This document shows, piece by piece, positions 15,105-23,633 of a stretch of 64,000 nucleotides of DNA (within the stretch, counting starts at the first letter, position 1; each line of letters starts with the position of its first letter). This DNA is from a virus. The stretch is from the IMG/VR virus record IMGVR_UViG_3300038505_000007, positions 62,001-126,000 of that record; one strand, given 5' to 3'. A model generated the notes under the pieces. That model saw nothing but the letters and a program-made list of their open reading frames with translations, was not told the origin of the DNA and made no database searches. Both the position numbers and the translations under genes were made by a program.

Positions 15105-15133
15105 TTGACATACACTAATACTTTGTATATACT
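15105..15133 (+). promoter_or_regulatory. Canonical -35/-10 promoter of tnpB
   Basis: TTGACA, a 17-base spacer, then TATACT. A perfect 19-base palindrome with eight-base arms (TATATACT/AGTATATA, 15126-15144) covers the -10 box. This is the only clear -35 box I see in the window, in contrast to the phage genes, and fits host-type transcription. Confidence 0.65.
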
Positions 15134-15165
15134 TATAGTATATACGAAAAGAGGGGTGAAGGTCA

Positions 15166-16274
15166 ATGATTGTAAATAAGGCATATAAATTTAGAATTTA
15201 TCCAAACAAAGAACAAGAAATATTAATTAATAAAACATTTGGTTGCTCCCGATTTGTATTTAATCATTTTTTAGCAAAATGGGACAATGCTTACAAAGAA
15301 ACAGGAAAAGGTCTAACTTATAATTCTTGTTCTGCTCAGTTAACACAATTAAAAAAGAATTAACTTGGCTAAAAGAAGTAGACAAATTTTCACTCCAAAA
15401 CTCTTTAAAAGACTTAGACAAGGCATTTAAAAACTTCTTTGAAGGTAATGCAAAATATCCAAAGTTTAAGTCAAAGAAAAACAAACACCAAAGTTATAGA
15501 ACAAACTTTACAAATAACAATATTAAAATAGAAGGCAACAGAATAAAACTTCCTAAATTGGGATGGGTAAAGTTTGTAAAATCAAGGGAAGTAGAAGGTA
15601 AAATCTTAAATGTAACTGTCAGTAGAACGCCTATTGGCAAGTATTATGTATCAATATGTTGTAAAATAGATGAAGTTGATAAAAAGCCTACCACTAATAA
15701 GATGATAGGCATAGATTTAGGTATAAAAGATTTTCTTGTAGATAGCGATGGGGAATAAAATACCGAATTCCAAGTATTTAATTAAGTTGGGAAAAAGACT
15801 TATCAAAGAACAAAGGAAACTTTCTAAAAAGCAGGTGGGAAGTAGTAACTTCTACAAACAAGCAAAAAAGTAGCAAAGATACATGAAAAGATAAGAAATC
15901 AAAGGGAAGACTTTTTGCACAAGTTGTCCTCTAAAATTATAAACGAAAACCAAGTTATAATTTTAGAGGATTTAAAGGTTAAAAATATGTTGAAGAATGA
16001 TAGGTTATCGAAGTTCATATCAGACAGTGCATGGGCAAAATTTGTAAAAATGCTTGAGTATAAAGCATTATGGTATGGAAGAGCGATAGTAAAAGTAGAT
16101 ACATTTTATCCATCAAGTCAGATTTGCAGTGTATGTGGTTATAGAAATGAGAAGGTAAAGGATTTGAGCATAAGGGAATGGGAATGTCCGAAATGTGGAG
16201 CAAGGCATGACAGAGATATAAATGCCAGCATAAATATAATGAACGAAGGTAAAAGAATACTGGGTATTGCTTAA
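15166..16274 (+). pseudogene. tnpB RNA-guided nuclease, frameshifted
   Basis: Four pieces in alternating frames reconstruct one TnpB. Residues starting [18 protein letters not shown] run to 15363. The next piece, in another frame, carries the first RuvC Asp in IGIDLGIKDF and stops at 15758. A third piece (KIPNSKYLIKLGKRLIKEQ) ends near 15870. The last piece from about 15870 has the RuvC Glu in IILEDLKVKNM, the zinc finger CSVCG...CPKCG and the final RuvC Asp in HDRDINAS. All catalytic residues survive, but at least three frameshifts (near 15330-15363, 15756 and 15870) should abolish the protein. Sequencing error is possible but flanking genes are intact. Confidence 0.85.
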
Positions 16275-16279
16275 GCAAT

Positions 16280-16400
16280 ATAACAACGTAGGGTAGGGAC
16301 TACCCGAAGTTACGCCTGTGGACACTGGAGGTTACAGCCGACAAAAGCAGTGCTGGTGGATGAAGCAGGAATCTCGCGACTTTAGTCGTGAGAGGTTTAA
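16280..16400 (+). ncRNA. omegaRNA region / right end of TnpB element
   Basis: Directly after tnpB lies GGGTAG-GGA-CTACCC (16292-16306 region) followed by GAAGTTACGCCTGTGGAC, which resembles conserved omegaRNA scaffold sequence, and then the hairpin CTCGCGAC-TTTA-GTCGTGAG at 16373-16392 just before the presumed right end. The guide would be the phage sequence from about 16400 onward. Confidence 0.5.
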
Positions 16401-16458
16401 AGAGCTAAATTAGCACACCTTAGCATACCTCACCCATCTGGGCTAAACAGAAAATTAA

Positions 16459-16486
16459 ACGACCCCAGGTTTGAGCCTGAGGTCGT
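16459..16486 (-). terminator. Intrinsic terminator after the minus-strand run
   Basis: On the minus strand ACGACCTCAGG pairs with CCTGGGGTCGT (one mismatch) and is followed by TTTAATTTTC. It lies 23 bases after the stop of the gene at 16509 and would end the late transcript before the TnpB element. Confidence 0.65.
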
Positions 16487-16508
16487 AAAAAATATAAAAC
16501 AATACGTG

Positions 16509-16787
16509 TTAAATAAGGCTTGAAAGCTCTTGTGCGGATTTTTTACTAGACAGAGCTGAAACAACTCTACCCCAAACATTGTGTCGGGTTTTCTTAGGAA
16601 TCCCTGCTCCGGCTAAAACTGCCTGCTCTAACTCTTTAGCAGCGCTAGCGCTACCTAAAGCAAAAGACCACATCTTCATTAGGTGAGCACTGAACTGAGC
16701 TGGAGAGGCTAAAAGTATCTCCATCTCCTCTAGAGCCTTATTAGTCTTAAGAGCAAGAAGTAGTCGTCTTTTTAAATCTTTAGTCAT
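16509..16787 (-). CDS. Hypothetical helical protein, 92 aa
   Basis: AGGAGG precedes the ATG. All-helical, Ala/Leu/Ser-rich, starting KDLKRRLLLALKTNKALEEME. No membrane helix. It is the last gene of the minus-strand late operon, next to probable lysis genes. The Ala/Leu-rich helical build resembles small structural proteins; role unknown. Confidence 0.62.
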   Translation of the reverse strand: MTKDLKRRLLLALKTNKALEEMEILLASPAQFSAHLMKMWSFALGSASAAKELEQAVLAGAGIPKKTRHNVWGRVVSALSSKKSAQELSSLI

Positions 16788-16796
16788 TTTGACCTC

Positions 16797-17213
16797 CTAG
16801 TGTTTGTATCTTAATAATTCAAAAATACCTTTAATTGCGCCGACCAGCAAGCCTAAAAATGCGGCCACAGCTCCTATTACTTTAAAACCAGTCTTAAATC
16901 TCACAAGCGGCTCTATTTCTGACTTTATATTGTCCTGTTCTTGCTGCAGTACTTGTAGTATGCCTTCTACTGCCTCTGTTCTTCTCATGTGCTCTTGTAG
17001 AGAATCGGTGTTTTTAGCAAGAATCTGGTTCAACCTATGCAGCTCTTGCTGCATCAACTTATCTTGCTCAATATGGTTCTCAAAAGAGACAGTGTGCTTT
17101 ATTAAATGATTATTAATATCATGAACAGTCTTAGATATGTCTTCTAGCTTATCATGTACACTATAGATGGCTACAGCAGAGTTTTTCTTAACACTAGAAG
17201 GCTTTTTTCGCAT
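16797..17213 (-). CDS. Coiled-coil protein with C-terminal membrane segment, 138 aa
   Basis: A basic N-terminus is followed by a long coiled coil (about residues 20-105, including DSLQEHMRRTEAVEG) and a Gly/Ala-rich transmembrane segment (VIGAVAAFLGLLVGAIKGIF). The EHMRRTE motif followed by one C-terminal helix is a common design among phage lysis-cassette accessory proteins (holin-associated, XhlA-like in layout). Lysis role is inferred from architecture and position. Confidence 0.68.
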   Translation of the reverse strand: MRKKPSSVKKNSAVAIYSVHDKLEDISKTVHDINNHLIKHTVSFENHIEQDKLMQQELHRLNQILAKNTDSLQEHMRRTEAVEGILQVLQQEQDNIKSEIEPLVRFKTGFKVIGAVAAFLGLLVGAIKGIFELLRYKH

Positions 17214-17220
17214 GAGTGCA

Positions 17221-17255
17221 CCCCTATTTTAATCATATTCTATCACAAATAGGGG
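17221..17255. repeat. Inverted repeat CCCCTATTT / AAATAGGGG
   Basis: Nine-base perfect arms with a 17-base loop, in the leader just upstream of the gene at 16797. The loop region includes minus-strand GATAGAAT, a possible -10 box. The 3' arm overlaps the AGGGG ribosome site, so folding could hide it. Confidence 0.45.
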
Positions 17256-17258
17256 TAT

Positions 17259-17278
17259 AAAACTCTAATTATTTAGAG
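17259..17278 (-). terminator. Small intrinsic terminator over a stop codon
   Basis: The minus strand reads CTCTAA-ATAA-TTAGAG-TTTTATA. The stop TAA of the 17269 gene lies in the stem-loop. AT-rich stem, so likely partial termination. Confidence 0.45.
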
Positions 17279-17475
17279 TCGCCAGCGATTACACTTGATA
17301 GCTTTTGAAGCTCAGTTATGGCACCCACTAGCTGATGTATCCTTACCTGGATCTCTTCATCTCTCTGTTTTAAAGACTCCCTCTCCTCATGAAGGGAGGA
17401 TATCTCCTCATGGGCGGCCTTTAAGCGATGCTGGATTATAGATAGGAACTCTTGAACATCAGAGATATCGCTCAT
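17269..17475 (-). CDS. Small coiled-coil protein, 68 aa
   Basis: Almost entirely heptad-patterned helix (ISSLHEERESLKQRDEEIQV). The ATG is seven bases from a GG-TATAAT box and has no ribosome site, so a leaderless mRNA is predicted. Located among probable lysis genes. No known family. Confidence 0.62.
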   Translation of the reverse strand: MSDISDVQEFLSIIQHRLKAAHEEISSLHEERESLKQRDEEIQVRIHQLVGAITELQKLSSVIAGDSK

Positions 17476-17482
17476 GTATTAT

Positions 17483-17488
17483 ATTATA
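17483..17488 (-). promoter_or_regulatory. GG-TATAAT promoter, seven bases before ATG
   Basis: Minus strand TAGGTATAAT-ATAATAC-ATG. The start of transcription is predicted at the start codon at 17475. Confidence 0.65.
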
Positions 17489-17498
17489 CCTATGATGG

Positions 17499-17807
17499 CT
17501 ACTCTTCTTTCGCGCCAGACATCTTTTTGTCTTCTTGAGACACAGAGAGCTTTCTTCCAAAATAAAGGGCACAACTAGTCCAAAAAAACTCCATAGATTG
17601 CGAAACGTTTATCTGACCACCAGTCTTCGACTCTATCATTGGAGCCATTATAGATAATATGACAGTTATAGAAGATATAAATACTAAAGTGAGCGAGACA
17701 GACCCCTTGTTTGTCTTTGGGTCTTTTATCATAGGCACTGGAACGCCATTAACGTTTAACGACTCAAGTTTTTCAGATAATATAGATAGATACTTCAACA
17801 ACATCAT
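17499..17807 (-). CDS. Membrane protein, holin candidate, 102 aa
   Basis: Two hydrophobic segments (about residues 39-58, VSLTLVFISSITVILSIMAP, and a weaker one near 75-86) with a charged C-terminal tail. Size, topology and position next to a papain-like peptidase suit a holin, but no holin family signature is recognised. Its start overlaps the stop of the peptidase gene (ATGA), so they are coupled. Confidence 0.6.
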   Translation of the reverse strand: MMLLKYLSILSEKLESLNVNGVPVPMIKDPKTNKGSVSLTLVFISSITVILSIMAPMIESKTGGQINVSQSMEFFWTSCALYFGRKLSVSQEDKKMSGAKEE

Positions 17808-18295
17808 TTGCGGTCTCTACAATAAGAGTTAAGCAGGTTAAACACGTCTTTAGGCGTCATCAAATTTGGCTCTTTAAGTAGCTCAAAACCAGAACTCGCT
17901 AACACCTCAGACACAAGCTCAGAGCAATTCTTGCCTTTACTGATAGGGTTCCTCTTTAATCCAAATAAGTCCGATATCACTATTCCTATATTTTGCCAGA
18001 AGCCATACTCTATGCCAGCATAATCTATGAGCTGACGCATTAAATCTAAATATGCCTCTTCTTTTACAGGAAGGCTGAACTCCACCACTGTGTGGTTCCT
18101 CCTCTTCCACTCGTTTGAGCCAACAAACTTAACGCCGCCCCCTGCTGACTCGTAGATTATGTTTCTGTTTAACGTGTCTGAGTAAAACCTTATATATGTG
18201 TGGCTAAAATCTGTCCCCATGTACCACTGTATTAGCTTACTAAACACAGGAAACCTTAACGACGACCTAGAAAAGCCAACATACATGTTTCTCAT
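17804..18295 (-). CDS. Permuted papain-like (NlpC/P60, YiiX-type) cysteine peptidase
   Basis: 163 aa. The catalytic order is circularly permuted: His comes first, in FSHTYIRFYS (about residue 32), and Cys later, in GKNCSELVSEVL (about residue 124). This arrangement is known for the YaeF/YiiX branch of NlpC/P60, whose members cut peptides or amide/ester bonds, including cell wall. Between them lies a region with KFVGSNEWKRRN. Coupled to a possible holin gene, so a cell-wall or lysis role is likely, although a virion role is not excluded. Confidence 0.68.
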   Translation of the reverse strand: MRNMYVGFSRSSLRFPVFSKLIQWYMGTDFSHTYIRFYSDTLNRNIIYESAGGGVKFVGSNEWKRRNHTVVEFSLPVKEEAYLDLMRQLIDYAGIEYGFWQNIGIVISDLFGLKRNPISKGKNCSELVSEVLASSGFELLKEPNLMTPKDVFNLLNSYCRDRK

Positions 18296-18305
18296 AAAAT
18301 CATCT

Positions 18306-20129
18306 CTATAACACTTGTCTTATTATCTTATAAGTCACCACCCATCTAACATTATTGTTAGCAGCCCCGTTGACAGTCAATATAATTAGGTTAGGAGATT
18401 GGACGCCTAGGCTAGCATTCCAAGAAGCTTGATCTTCAGAAGTATACGTAGACTGCTGTGTCAGCATAGTGACTGTTCCACCGTTGTTTTTAAACCTAGC
18501 TGCCCTGATGTAGGATGCACTGTCGAGCGGAGACCCTGCTGTTCCACCTGTCCTTAATGCTAGAACGTGAGCCTCTACTAAATACACTTCGCTTTGAGTA
18601 ATAGACGCAGTATGTATCAAGATATTTGAAGGCGTGCCGTTGGTTGTAGTGAGCTCGCTCTGTCCCCACCACGTTTCATTGTTTCCAGTTATAGATAGAA
18701 GCACTCTTCCGTTAAACCTAGATGTGCCGTAAACATGCAGAGTATCTTGAGGAACAGACGTGGCTACACCTAAGCGACCGTTAGCATAGTCCCAGAACAA
18801 GTTGGGGTTATCCTCAGAGATAGCACCAGAAGGACCAGCGAACAAGACTGAACCAGGGGTCAACGAAGATAGAGTTAAACCACTAAACGTAGGAGAAGCA
18901 GTTGTTTTTATATCTTGAGCTGTGTCTAGCTGGATAGAGCCTGGGCCGTTTGTTATGACTACGCTATTAGAGCCGTTCTGTGTTATATTTGCTGGAACAG
19001 GAGCGCCTCCTGTGCTTCCGATAAGCAGCTGGCCATTATTCAAAGCTGGCGCTTCTACTATCTGACCAGACTGAGACCACATTATCCTGTTGTTAACCAG
19101 AGGCCCGCTCCAGTTTGTTCCTCCGTTGGCTATAGGAAGAACACCTGTTATATCTCCAGTTGATAGGTCTACCTGGCTGTTTATTAAGTTTCCGTTAGCG
19201 TCGGTCTTAACAAATTGAGGCAAGTTCAAAGATGTTATTCTAGCTGTACCTACTACGTGGAGGTTAGCAGTAGGAGACCCGGTACCTACGCCTAACGAGG
19301 ACAGCGTGTTCACCCACACGAAGTTTGAGTCAGCTGTTATTGTGTTAGAAGTAGCCCAAAAAGCTATCGTATTGTTAGCACCAGAGTTTCCTAATATGAG
19401 CTTTCCGCTCTCGTCAGGTAGGTTGTATTCCCTATCTTGAGACAGTAGATTTAAACTTAATTTAGCCGTGTTAGCAGAATAAGGTACAAGCAGGTCCCAC
19501 CCCTCTCTGTCTTGAGACACAGTGAGAGAGGCTACTATATTTGAGTTCTCCTCTATTTCTATACCAGATCCAGACGACGAGTTGACAGGTCCGTTCTTAT
19601 TTAACGTGATAGTGGGGTCTACGATAGTCGTAACAGTAGAGTTAATGGAGGTCAAGGACCCGTTTACTGTTAAGTCGCCTTGCACGACAACGTTGTCGTT
19701 GAAAGTCTTGTTCCCGTTGATAGTCTGAGATCCCTCTGTGAGCACAAAATCAGCAGAAGATATAGTATTACCTGGGTTAGGGATTGTATATGTTATAGGA
19801 GTCGACCTAGCAGGGTGGCTATCGTGCTGAACAACTACAGGCTGTAAGTTCTGGACATACACGTCGTCCACCGTGTTTCCAGTAGAAGGGTAAACAGGAA
19901 TCCTTCCTCCTACTCCGTTTAACACAGTACCAGAGACCGCTAACGTGTTTACTTGATCCCAGTCTGTGTTTAGTGGACCGGTTTTTACATACACACGCCC
20001 AACTGTTCCATCATTCCACATAGCTATGGAGCCTATAAACGCAGGCGTTCCAGGTCCAATAGATGGATCATTGTCTACCTGAAGTATCTCGACTTCGTTA
20101 TCTGTTAGTCGACCTATTATATTTGCCAT
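18306..20129 (-). CDS. Tail fibre / appendage protein, 607 aa
   Basis: The N-terminal 65 residues (ending VYVKTGPLNTDWDQV) form a domain shared with the fibre at 20564 and probably attach it to the virion. Then come beta-rich repetitive segments (NKTFNDNVVVQGDLTVNG and DITGVLPIANGGTNW are typical fibre shaft sequence). A C-terminal beta domain (about 470-607) is likely the receptor-binding tip. No chaperone or autoproteolytic motif seen. GGAG lies before the ATG. The next gene upstream at 20158 is a typical fibre-module companion. Confidence 0.82.
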   Translation of the reverse strand: MANIIGRLTDNEVEILQVDNDPSIGPGTPAFIGSIAMWNDGTVGRVYVKTGPLNTDWDQVNTLAVSGTVLNGVGGRIPVYPSTGNTVDDVYVQNLQPVVVQHDSHPARSTPITYTIPNPGNTISSADFVLTEGSQTINGNKTFNDNVVVQGDLTVNGSLTSINSTVTTIVDPTITLNKNGPVNSSSGSGIEIEENSNIVASLTVSQDREGWDLLVPYSANTAKLSLNLLSQDREYNLPDESGKLILGNSGANNTIAFWATSNTITADSNFVWVNTLSSLGVGTGSPTANLHVVGTARITSLNLPQFVKTDANGNLINSQVDLSTGDITGVLPIANGGTNWSGPLVNNRIMWSQSGQIVEAPALNNGQLLIGSTGGAPVPANITQNGSNSVVITNGPGSIQLDTAQDIKTTASPTFSGLTLSSLTPGSVLFAGPSGAISEDNPNLFWDYANGRLGVATSVPQDTLHVYGTSRFNGRVLLSITGNNETWWGQSELTTTNGTPSNILIHTASITQSEVYLVEAHVLALRTGGTAGSPLDSASYIRAARFKNNGGTVTMLTQQSTYTSEDQASWNASLGVQSPNLIILTVNGAANNNVRWVVTYKIIRQVL

Positions 20130-20157
20130 ATACGTCTCCGTCTATTAGTTTATTCTA

Positions 20158-20553
20158 TCATAAAGTTGAAGCCAAAATGAAGATGTCGTCTATCTGCTTG
20201 CTAGACAACCCAAGCAACGGTGCAAGCTGATTTATTAAAGGGTTGTTTCGCTGAAACTCAACAGAATACTCCCAGGCTATTAAAGCTATCTCCTTATTTG
20301 GAGAGGGAAGACTATCTATGATAGCCTCAATAGAGGACAAAGATATACCGCTCAGCACCAATGCAGTTCTAATCTGCCTAGGCGTTACAGAGAGCGGCAC
20401 GGTATTTTGAGGCGGAGGCAATATAGGTTCGTTGGGGTCTAATTTATTTAATAATAAAGACTTGGTGTGTTCGTCTAACCCCTGAAAATCTACATCTTGC
20501 AATAAAGATTCTTTATCCGCAAATTCTTTGCCATTTAATACAACCATTCCCAT
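20158..20553 (-). CDS. Fibre-module protein, 131 aa
   Basis: The C-terminal half has the pattern SVTPRQIRTALVLSGISL, IEAIIDSLPSP, IAWEYSVEFQRNNPL and LGLSSKQIDDIF. I know this pattern from small proteins next to tail-fibre genes in many phages, where its exact role is unclear. Lies between the two fibres. AGGAGG precedes the ATG. Likely an accessory or attachment protein rather than an enzyme. Confidence 0.7.
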   Translation of the reverse strand: MGMVVLNGKEFADKESLLQDVDFQGLDEHTKSLLLNKLDPNEPILPPPQNTVPLSVTPRQIRTALVLSGISLSSIEAIIDSLPSPNKEIALIAWEYSVEFQRNNPLINQLAPLLGLSSKQIDDIFILASTL

Positions 20554-20563
20554 ATTATCCCTC

Positions 20564-21802
20564 CTATCCTACCCTTTTAATTAAAAAATACCCGTCTGTT
20601 AACGTTACGGCCGATCCAGACACTTCTGATCTAATTTGTAATGACGGAACAACACCAGTTGTTGTGTTAAAAAACCCTTCCACTATAGCCAAATTATCTG
20701 TTGTTGCCGTAGAGCTTGGGGCTACATAGTTATCAGCAGCTGTTAATTGTGTCCTATCCCAAAACATAGTTGTCGATCCGTTAGTTCCAGCAGAAATACT
20801 CCAATGCAAAAACATACTACTATACGAACCAGAATTGGCAGCAAAACGTATTCCTATACCTGTACTCGTAGCAGCACTGTTAAATGTAAAAAAGCCTCTT
20901 ACCTCATAACGCCCAGAAGGCAGGGTATTTATAGCTGTAATAGGCACGTTTGTCCAGTTTATCGTGTTATTTGAGGCTGTGTTTGTTACATACACATATT
21001 GCTCCAAGGTCCATATGCCAGCTATAAAATGTGAAAGACAATTGCGCGTTGTGTTAAACACGGTCAGATATGATGCCGGGCTTGAAATAGCATTTATTTG
21101 AGACTCAGTCAATCTCGGAATTAAAATACCTTGGCTTGCCGATCTTACTTCCAAAGCAGCAGATGTAGGCTGGTCATTGGTCAAAAACCCAACCCCAAAC
21201 CCAGAACCATTTAATTGCGCATATCTATTGCTTACCGCACTTCTTTGAACAATTCTATTTTGCGAAGCCACCAAAGTATCGTCAGCTAAAAGACCTGTTA
21301 AAATGTCGTCATTATTTACAGCACGGCCTAAAAGCGGCATTATGGTCGAGGTACTATCCAAATAGCCCAATACAAAAGGTCCTGTATTAAAAGGTGTTCT
21401 TAAAAATAGCCCATTATTTCCTGTATAATACCCGGAGAAAATACCGAATAATGCATTTGTATTGCTAGGATGCCTAAACGTTTGCGATCCTGTAAAGTTA
21501 TTGCCGTTATACAAATTAGCCTTGTCCAGTCCCAATAAATCCAAAGCATCCTTTACGTTATCGACCGATCCGAAAAAAGAAACAAGCGTGCTAAAAGACA
21601 CTTGGTTGGCGGGAATCGGAAGATTGTACGTAAACACGTTACTCCAATCTATGTTTGAAGGCCCTGTCTTCTGATAAACACCAGAACCGTCAGTCATTAT
21701 AGCTAACGAACCAATAGGAGCATCCACTGGAGACACGTTAGGAGCAGCATCTACTTCTAATAGAAGTATCTCGTTTAAAGTTATCTGACCAAGTACTGCC
21801 AT
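20564..21802 (-). CDS. Second tail fibre / appendage protein, 412 aa
   Basis: The first 60 residues parallel those of the 607-aa fibre: an NE-LLxVD motif, a GSLAIMTDG strand and VYQKTGPSNIDW. The middle is a beta/shaft region. Residues about 260-412 form a beta-sandwich-like tip (WTNVPITAINTLPSGRYEVR and ending GYFLIKRVG). The coding sequence looks compositionally different from its neighbours, with few of the AGAGA/TCTCT tracts common in this genome. That suggests the body of the gene was exchanged while the anchor domain was kept. Confidence 0.8.
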   Translation of the reverse strand: MAVLGQITLNEILLLEVDAAPNVSPVDAPIGSLAIMTDGSGVYQKTGPSNIDWSNVFTYNLPIPANQVSFSTLVSFFGSVDNVKDALDLLGLDKANLYNGNNFTGSQTFRHPSNTNALFGIFSGYYTGNNGLFLRTPFNTGPFVLGYLDSTSTIMPLLGRAVNNDDILTGLLADDTLVASQNRIVQRSAVSNRYAQLNGSGFGVGFLTNDQPTSAALEVRSASQGILIPRLTESQINAISSPASYLTVFNTTRNCLSHFIAGIWTLEQYVYVTNTASNNTINWTNVPITAINTLPSGRYEVRGFFTFNSAATSTGIGIRFAANSGSYSSMFLHWSISAGTNGSTTMFWDRTQLTAADNYVAPSSTATTDNLAIVEGFFNTTTGVVPSLQIRSEVSGSAVTLTDGYFLIKRVG

Positions 21803-21813
21803 ATATTCTCCTA

Positions 21814-22776
21814 TTAAGTATCAGTCTTTATAGCCTCTATCTTTACATGACCAGTCCAAAACGTTTTGTCGCTCTTAGCAGACCTAACTCTTATAAAGAG
21901 ATCAGAGACACCAAGCACATAAGACACATCAAAACCAAGCGCGCTCTTCTCTGTGTACAGAGAGTGCCACAACCCTTGCTGCTGCACGTTGCTAGATTCT
22001 CTAAAAAACAAACCCATTCTCTTAAAAGCAGCTCTCTCGCTCCCGTCGTCAAATCTACACACAGCGTCGAACTCTACTTTCACAACACTGTTGTCGTCTA
22101 TGGGAATAGAGATAGCAGTCACATAAGAAGTCGAGCTAGTGGTTAGCGACCAGGTCTCTGTTCTTAATCCAGACCCTGAGTAGCCCACATGCGTTTTTTG
22201 ATGAAAATGAGACAACGGAGAAGTCAAGTCTGGGCCGATAGCTAGTCTTCCTTGCTTGTTAAACACAGCCATCAGTTGATTGTTTGTTCTTATTCTTAAA
22301 TCGCTAGCGTCTAGAGTACCCAAAAAATTAACCAACTCGTTGGTGCCGCTGTTTCCATCTAAGCGCCAAGATATAGAGCTAGCACTCGCATTTAGCTCTG
22401 TTAGCACATAGAGAACTCCTTGGGTGGCATGCTGCTTAACAACAGTAGCTACGATACCGCCTAAAGGCGCGACAGTTAAGTTACCAGACGAGTCTGAATA
22501 CAACTCTGTGCCGACTGCCCAAGGAGAGGTATCGACATCAAACAAAAAACCAAAGCAAGTCACATACCCAAAACCACCAGCAGGTATATCCGTCGCAGCT
22601 ATCCCAAAGTTTTGGTATGCACCTGGATTTGCAGGCAAGACTCTTGGGTATATGGCTCCCATCTGATCTAGCCTTACTACTTTCAACTTAGGTATCAAAG
22701 CAGTAGTATTGTTCTCTACTAGCTCGTTAGTAGGTGCGTGAAGATCAAGTCCTCTCAGGTTCTTGTGAAAAGCCAT
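21814..22776 (-). CDS. Appendage/baseplate-type structural protein, 320 aa
   Basis: Begins with FHKNLRGLDLHAPTNELVEN, a phrase I associate with phage fibre-proximal proteins. The first 150 residues look like a small beta domain with capping loops, and the C-terminal 130 (ETWSLTTSSTSYVTAISIPI onward) a jelly-roll-like beta domain. No enzymatic motif. Sits between fibre and head-completion genes, so a virion surface role is probable. Confidence 0.68.
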   Translation of the reverse strand: MAFHKNLRGLDLHAPTNELVENNTTALIPKLKVVRLDQMGAIYPRVLPANPGAYQNFGIAATDIPAGGFGYVTCFGFLFDVDTSPWAVGTELYSDSSGNLTVAPLGGIVATVVKQHATQGVLYVLTELNASASSISWRLDGNSGTNELVNFLGTLDASDLRIRTNNQLMAVFNKQGRLAIGPDLTSPLSHFHQKTHVGYSGSGLRTETWSLTTSSTSYVTAISIPIDDNSVVKVEFDAVCRFDDGSERAAFKRMGLFFRESSNVQQQGLWHSLYTEKSALGFDVSYVLGVSDLFIRVRSAKSDKTFWTGHVKIEAIKTDT

Positions 22777-22777
22777 A

Positions 22778-23005
22778 CTACCCCACTACTACTACATTTC
22801 CCTGATTATCTACGACTACAAGAGGATCTTGTGGTATATGCTGTCCAGACCTAGAATCAAATGTCATCAAGAGACTTCCTGCTGAGTTAAGCTCATGCGT
22901 CACAATTCTATCTGGGTTGAATTTTAAGGAAAGATCGAACTTACCTGTAAGGTAGTTGAACAGCAGTACTTCTTTATCTTTAACAGTCTTATCAAACACA
23001 GACAT
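22778..23005 (-). CDS. Small beta-rich structural protein, 75 aa
   Basis: Ends in PLVVVDNQGNVVVVG, and contains alternating hydrophobic strands. No motif. Overlaps the end of the gene at 23005 by one base. Packed in the appendage operon, hence probably structural. Confidence 0.6.
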   Translation of the reverse strand: MSVFDKTVKDKEVLLFNYLTGKFDLSLKFNPDRIVTHELNSAGSLLMTFDSRSGQHIPQDPLVVVDNQGNVVVVG

Positions 23006-23562
23006 TATGGACCAACCTTCCTAGCTCTTATGACTGACTTAGCTATATTATACGTAAGAGCTATACGTTTTATCTCTTGGCCTCTAAGGAAGAACCTGGC
23101 TTCCACTACGTCCTCATCTAGGTCTCTTGTTATCTGCACATCGTCGAACTCAGATGGGACAAGCCCGTCCTCTGCCCAGTTTACAGCGTTGCCCCAAGGA
23201 TCAACTCCTATGACTCTGTAAGCAACTGTTGGTTCTTCTTCATATACAGCCCTAGTGGTCTCTTCGTAAGATATCTTTGACCGGACCTGCTCTATGGCGA
23301 ATATGACAGCATTATCTGCCACAGTGTAGGCACTCAAGTCTGACCTTAAGTGGATATGACCTAGAGGACCTACCTCTATAGTGTTAACGTCTAGTATTCT
23401 CTTTATCTCTAATTTAGAAGTAGGGGGCTGCGTGTTAGATCTAATAATTATCTCTTGCTTTACCTTGAATAAACCAGAGTAGGCTACTTTCACTACACCG
23501 TCTTGTGTTCCATTTGATATAAATGGCTGCGGAGGAACCGCAAAAAAGCGCTTCTCAAGCAT
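23005..23562 (-). CDS. Structural protein of the tail/neck module, 185 aa
   Basis: Start chosen at ATG 23562 because AGGGAAAGG precedes it; an in-frame GTG at 23595 adds 11 residues but lies within the hairpin at 23595-23610. Beta-rich protein with YRVIGVDPWGNAVNWAEDG in the middle and a C-terminal helix (IKRIALTYNIAKSVIRARKV). Family not recognised; structural role inferred from neighbours. Confidence 0.62.
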   Translation of the reverse strand: MLEKRFFAVPPQPFISNGTQDGVVKVAYSGLFKVKQEIIIRSNTQPPTSKLEIKRILDVNTIEVGPLGHIHLRSDLSAYTVADNAVIFAIEQVRSKISYEETTRAVYEEEPTVAYRVIGVDPWGNAVNWAEDGLVPSEFDDVQITRDLDEDVVEARFFLRGQEIKRIALTYNIAKSVIRARKVGP

Positions 23563-23594
23563 AATAGCCTTTCCCTGGTCATCTAAAGATGACA

Positions 23595-23610
23595 CGTCGA
23601 CCGCTCGACG
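23595..23610. repeat. GC-rich hairpin in a leader region
   Basis: CGTCGA-CCGC-TCGACG, a six-base stem in an AT-rich genome, between the promoter at 23634 and the start at 23562. A candidate regulatory RNA hairpin. Confidence 0.4.
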
Positions 23611-23633
23611 CCAGCGTTATCACACCATGTATA

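Larger units (their letters stand above)
15026..16402 (+). mobile_element. IS200/IS605-type TnpB element, decayed
   Basis: A left subterminal hairpin at 15034-15056, a canonical promoter, a broken tnpB, an omegaRNA-like region and a right-end hairpin at 16373-16392 occur in the expected order. No tnpA transposase is present, so it is a TnpB-only (IS1341-like) element needing TnpA in trans. It sits in the junction between the convergent plus and minus gene runs, where it breaks no phage gene. The outer boundaries are approximate. Its codon use is more AT-rich than neighbouring genes. Confidence 0.8.
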
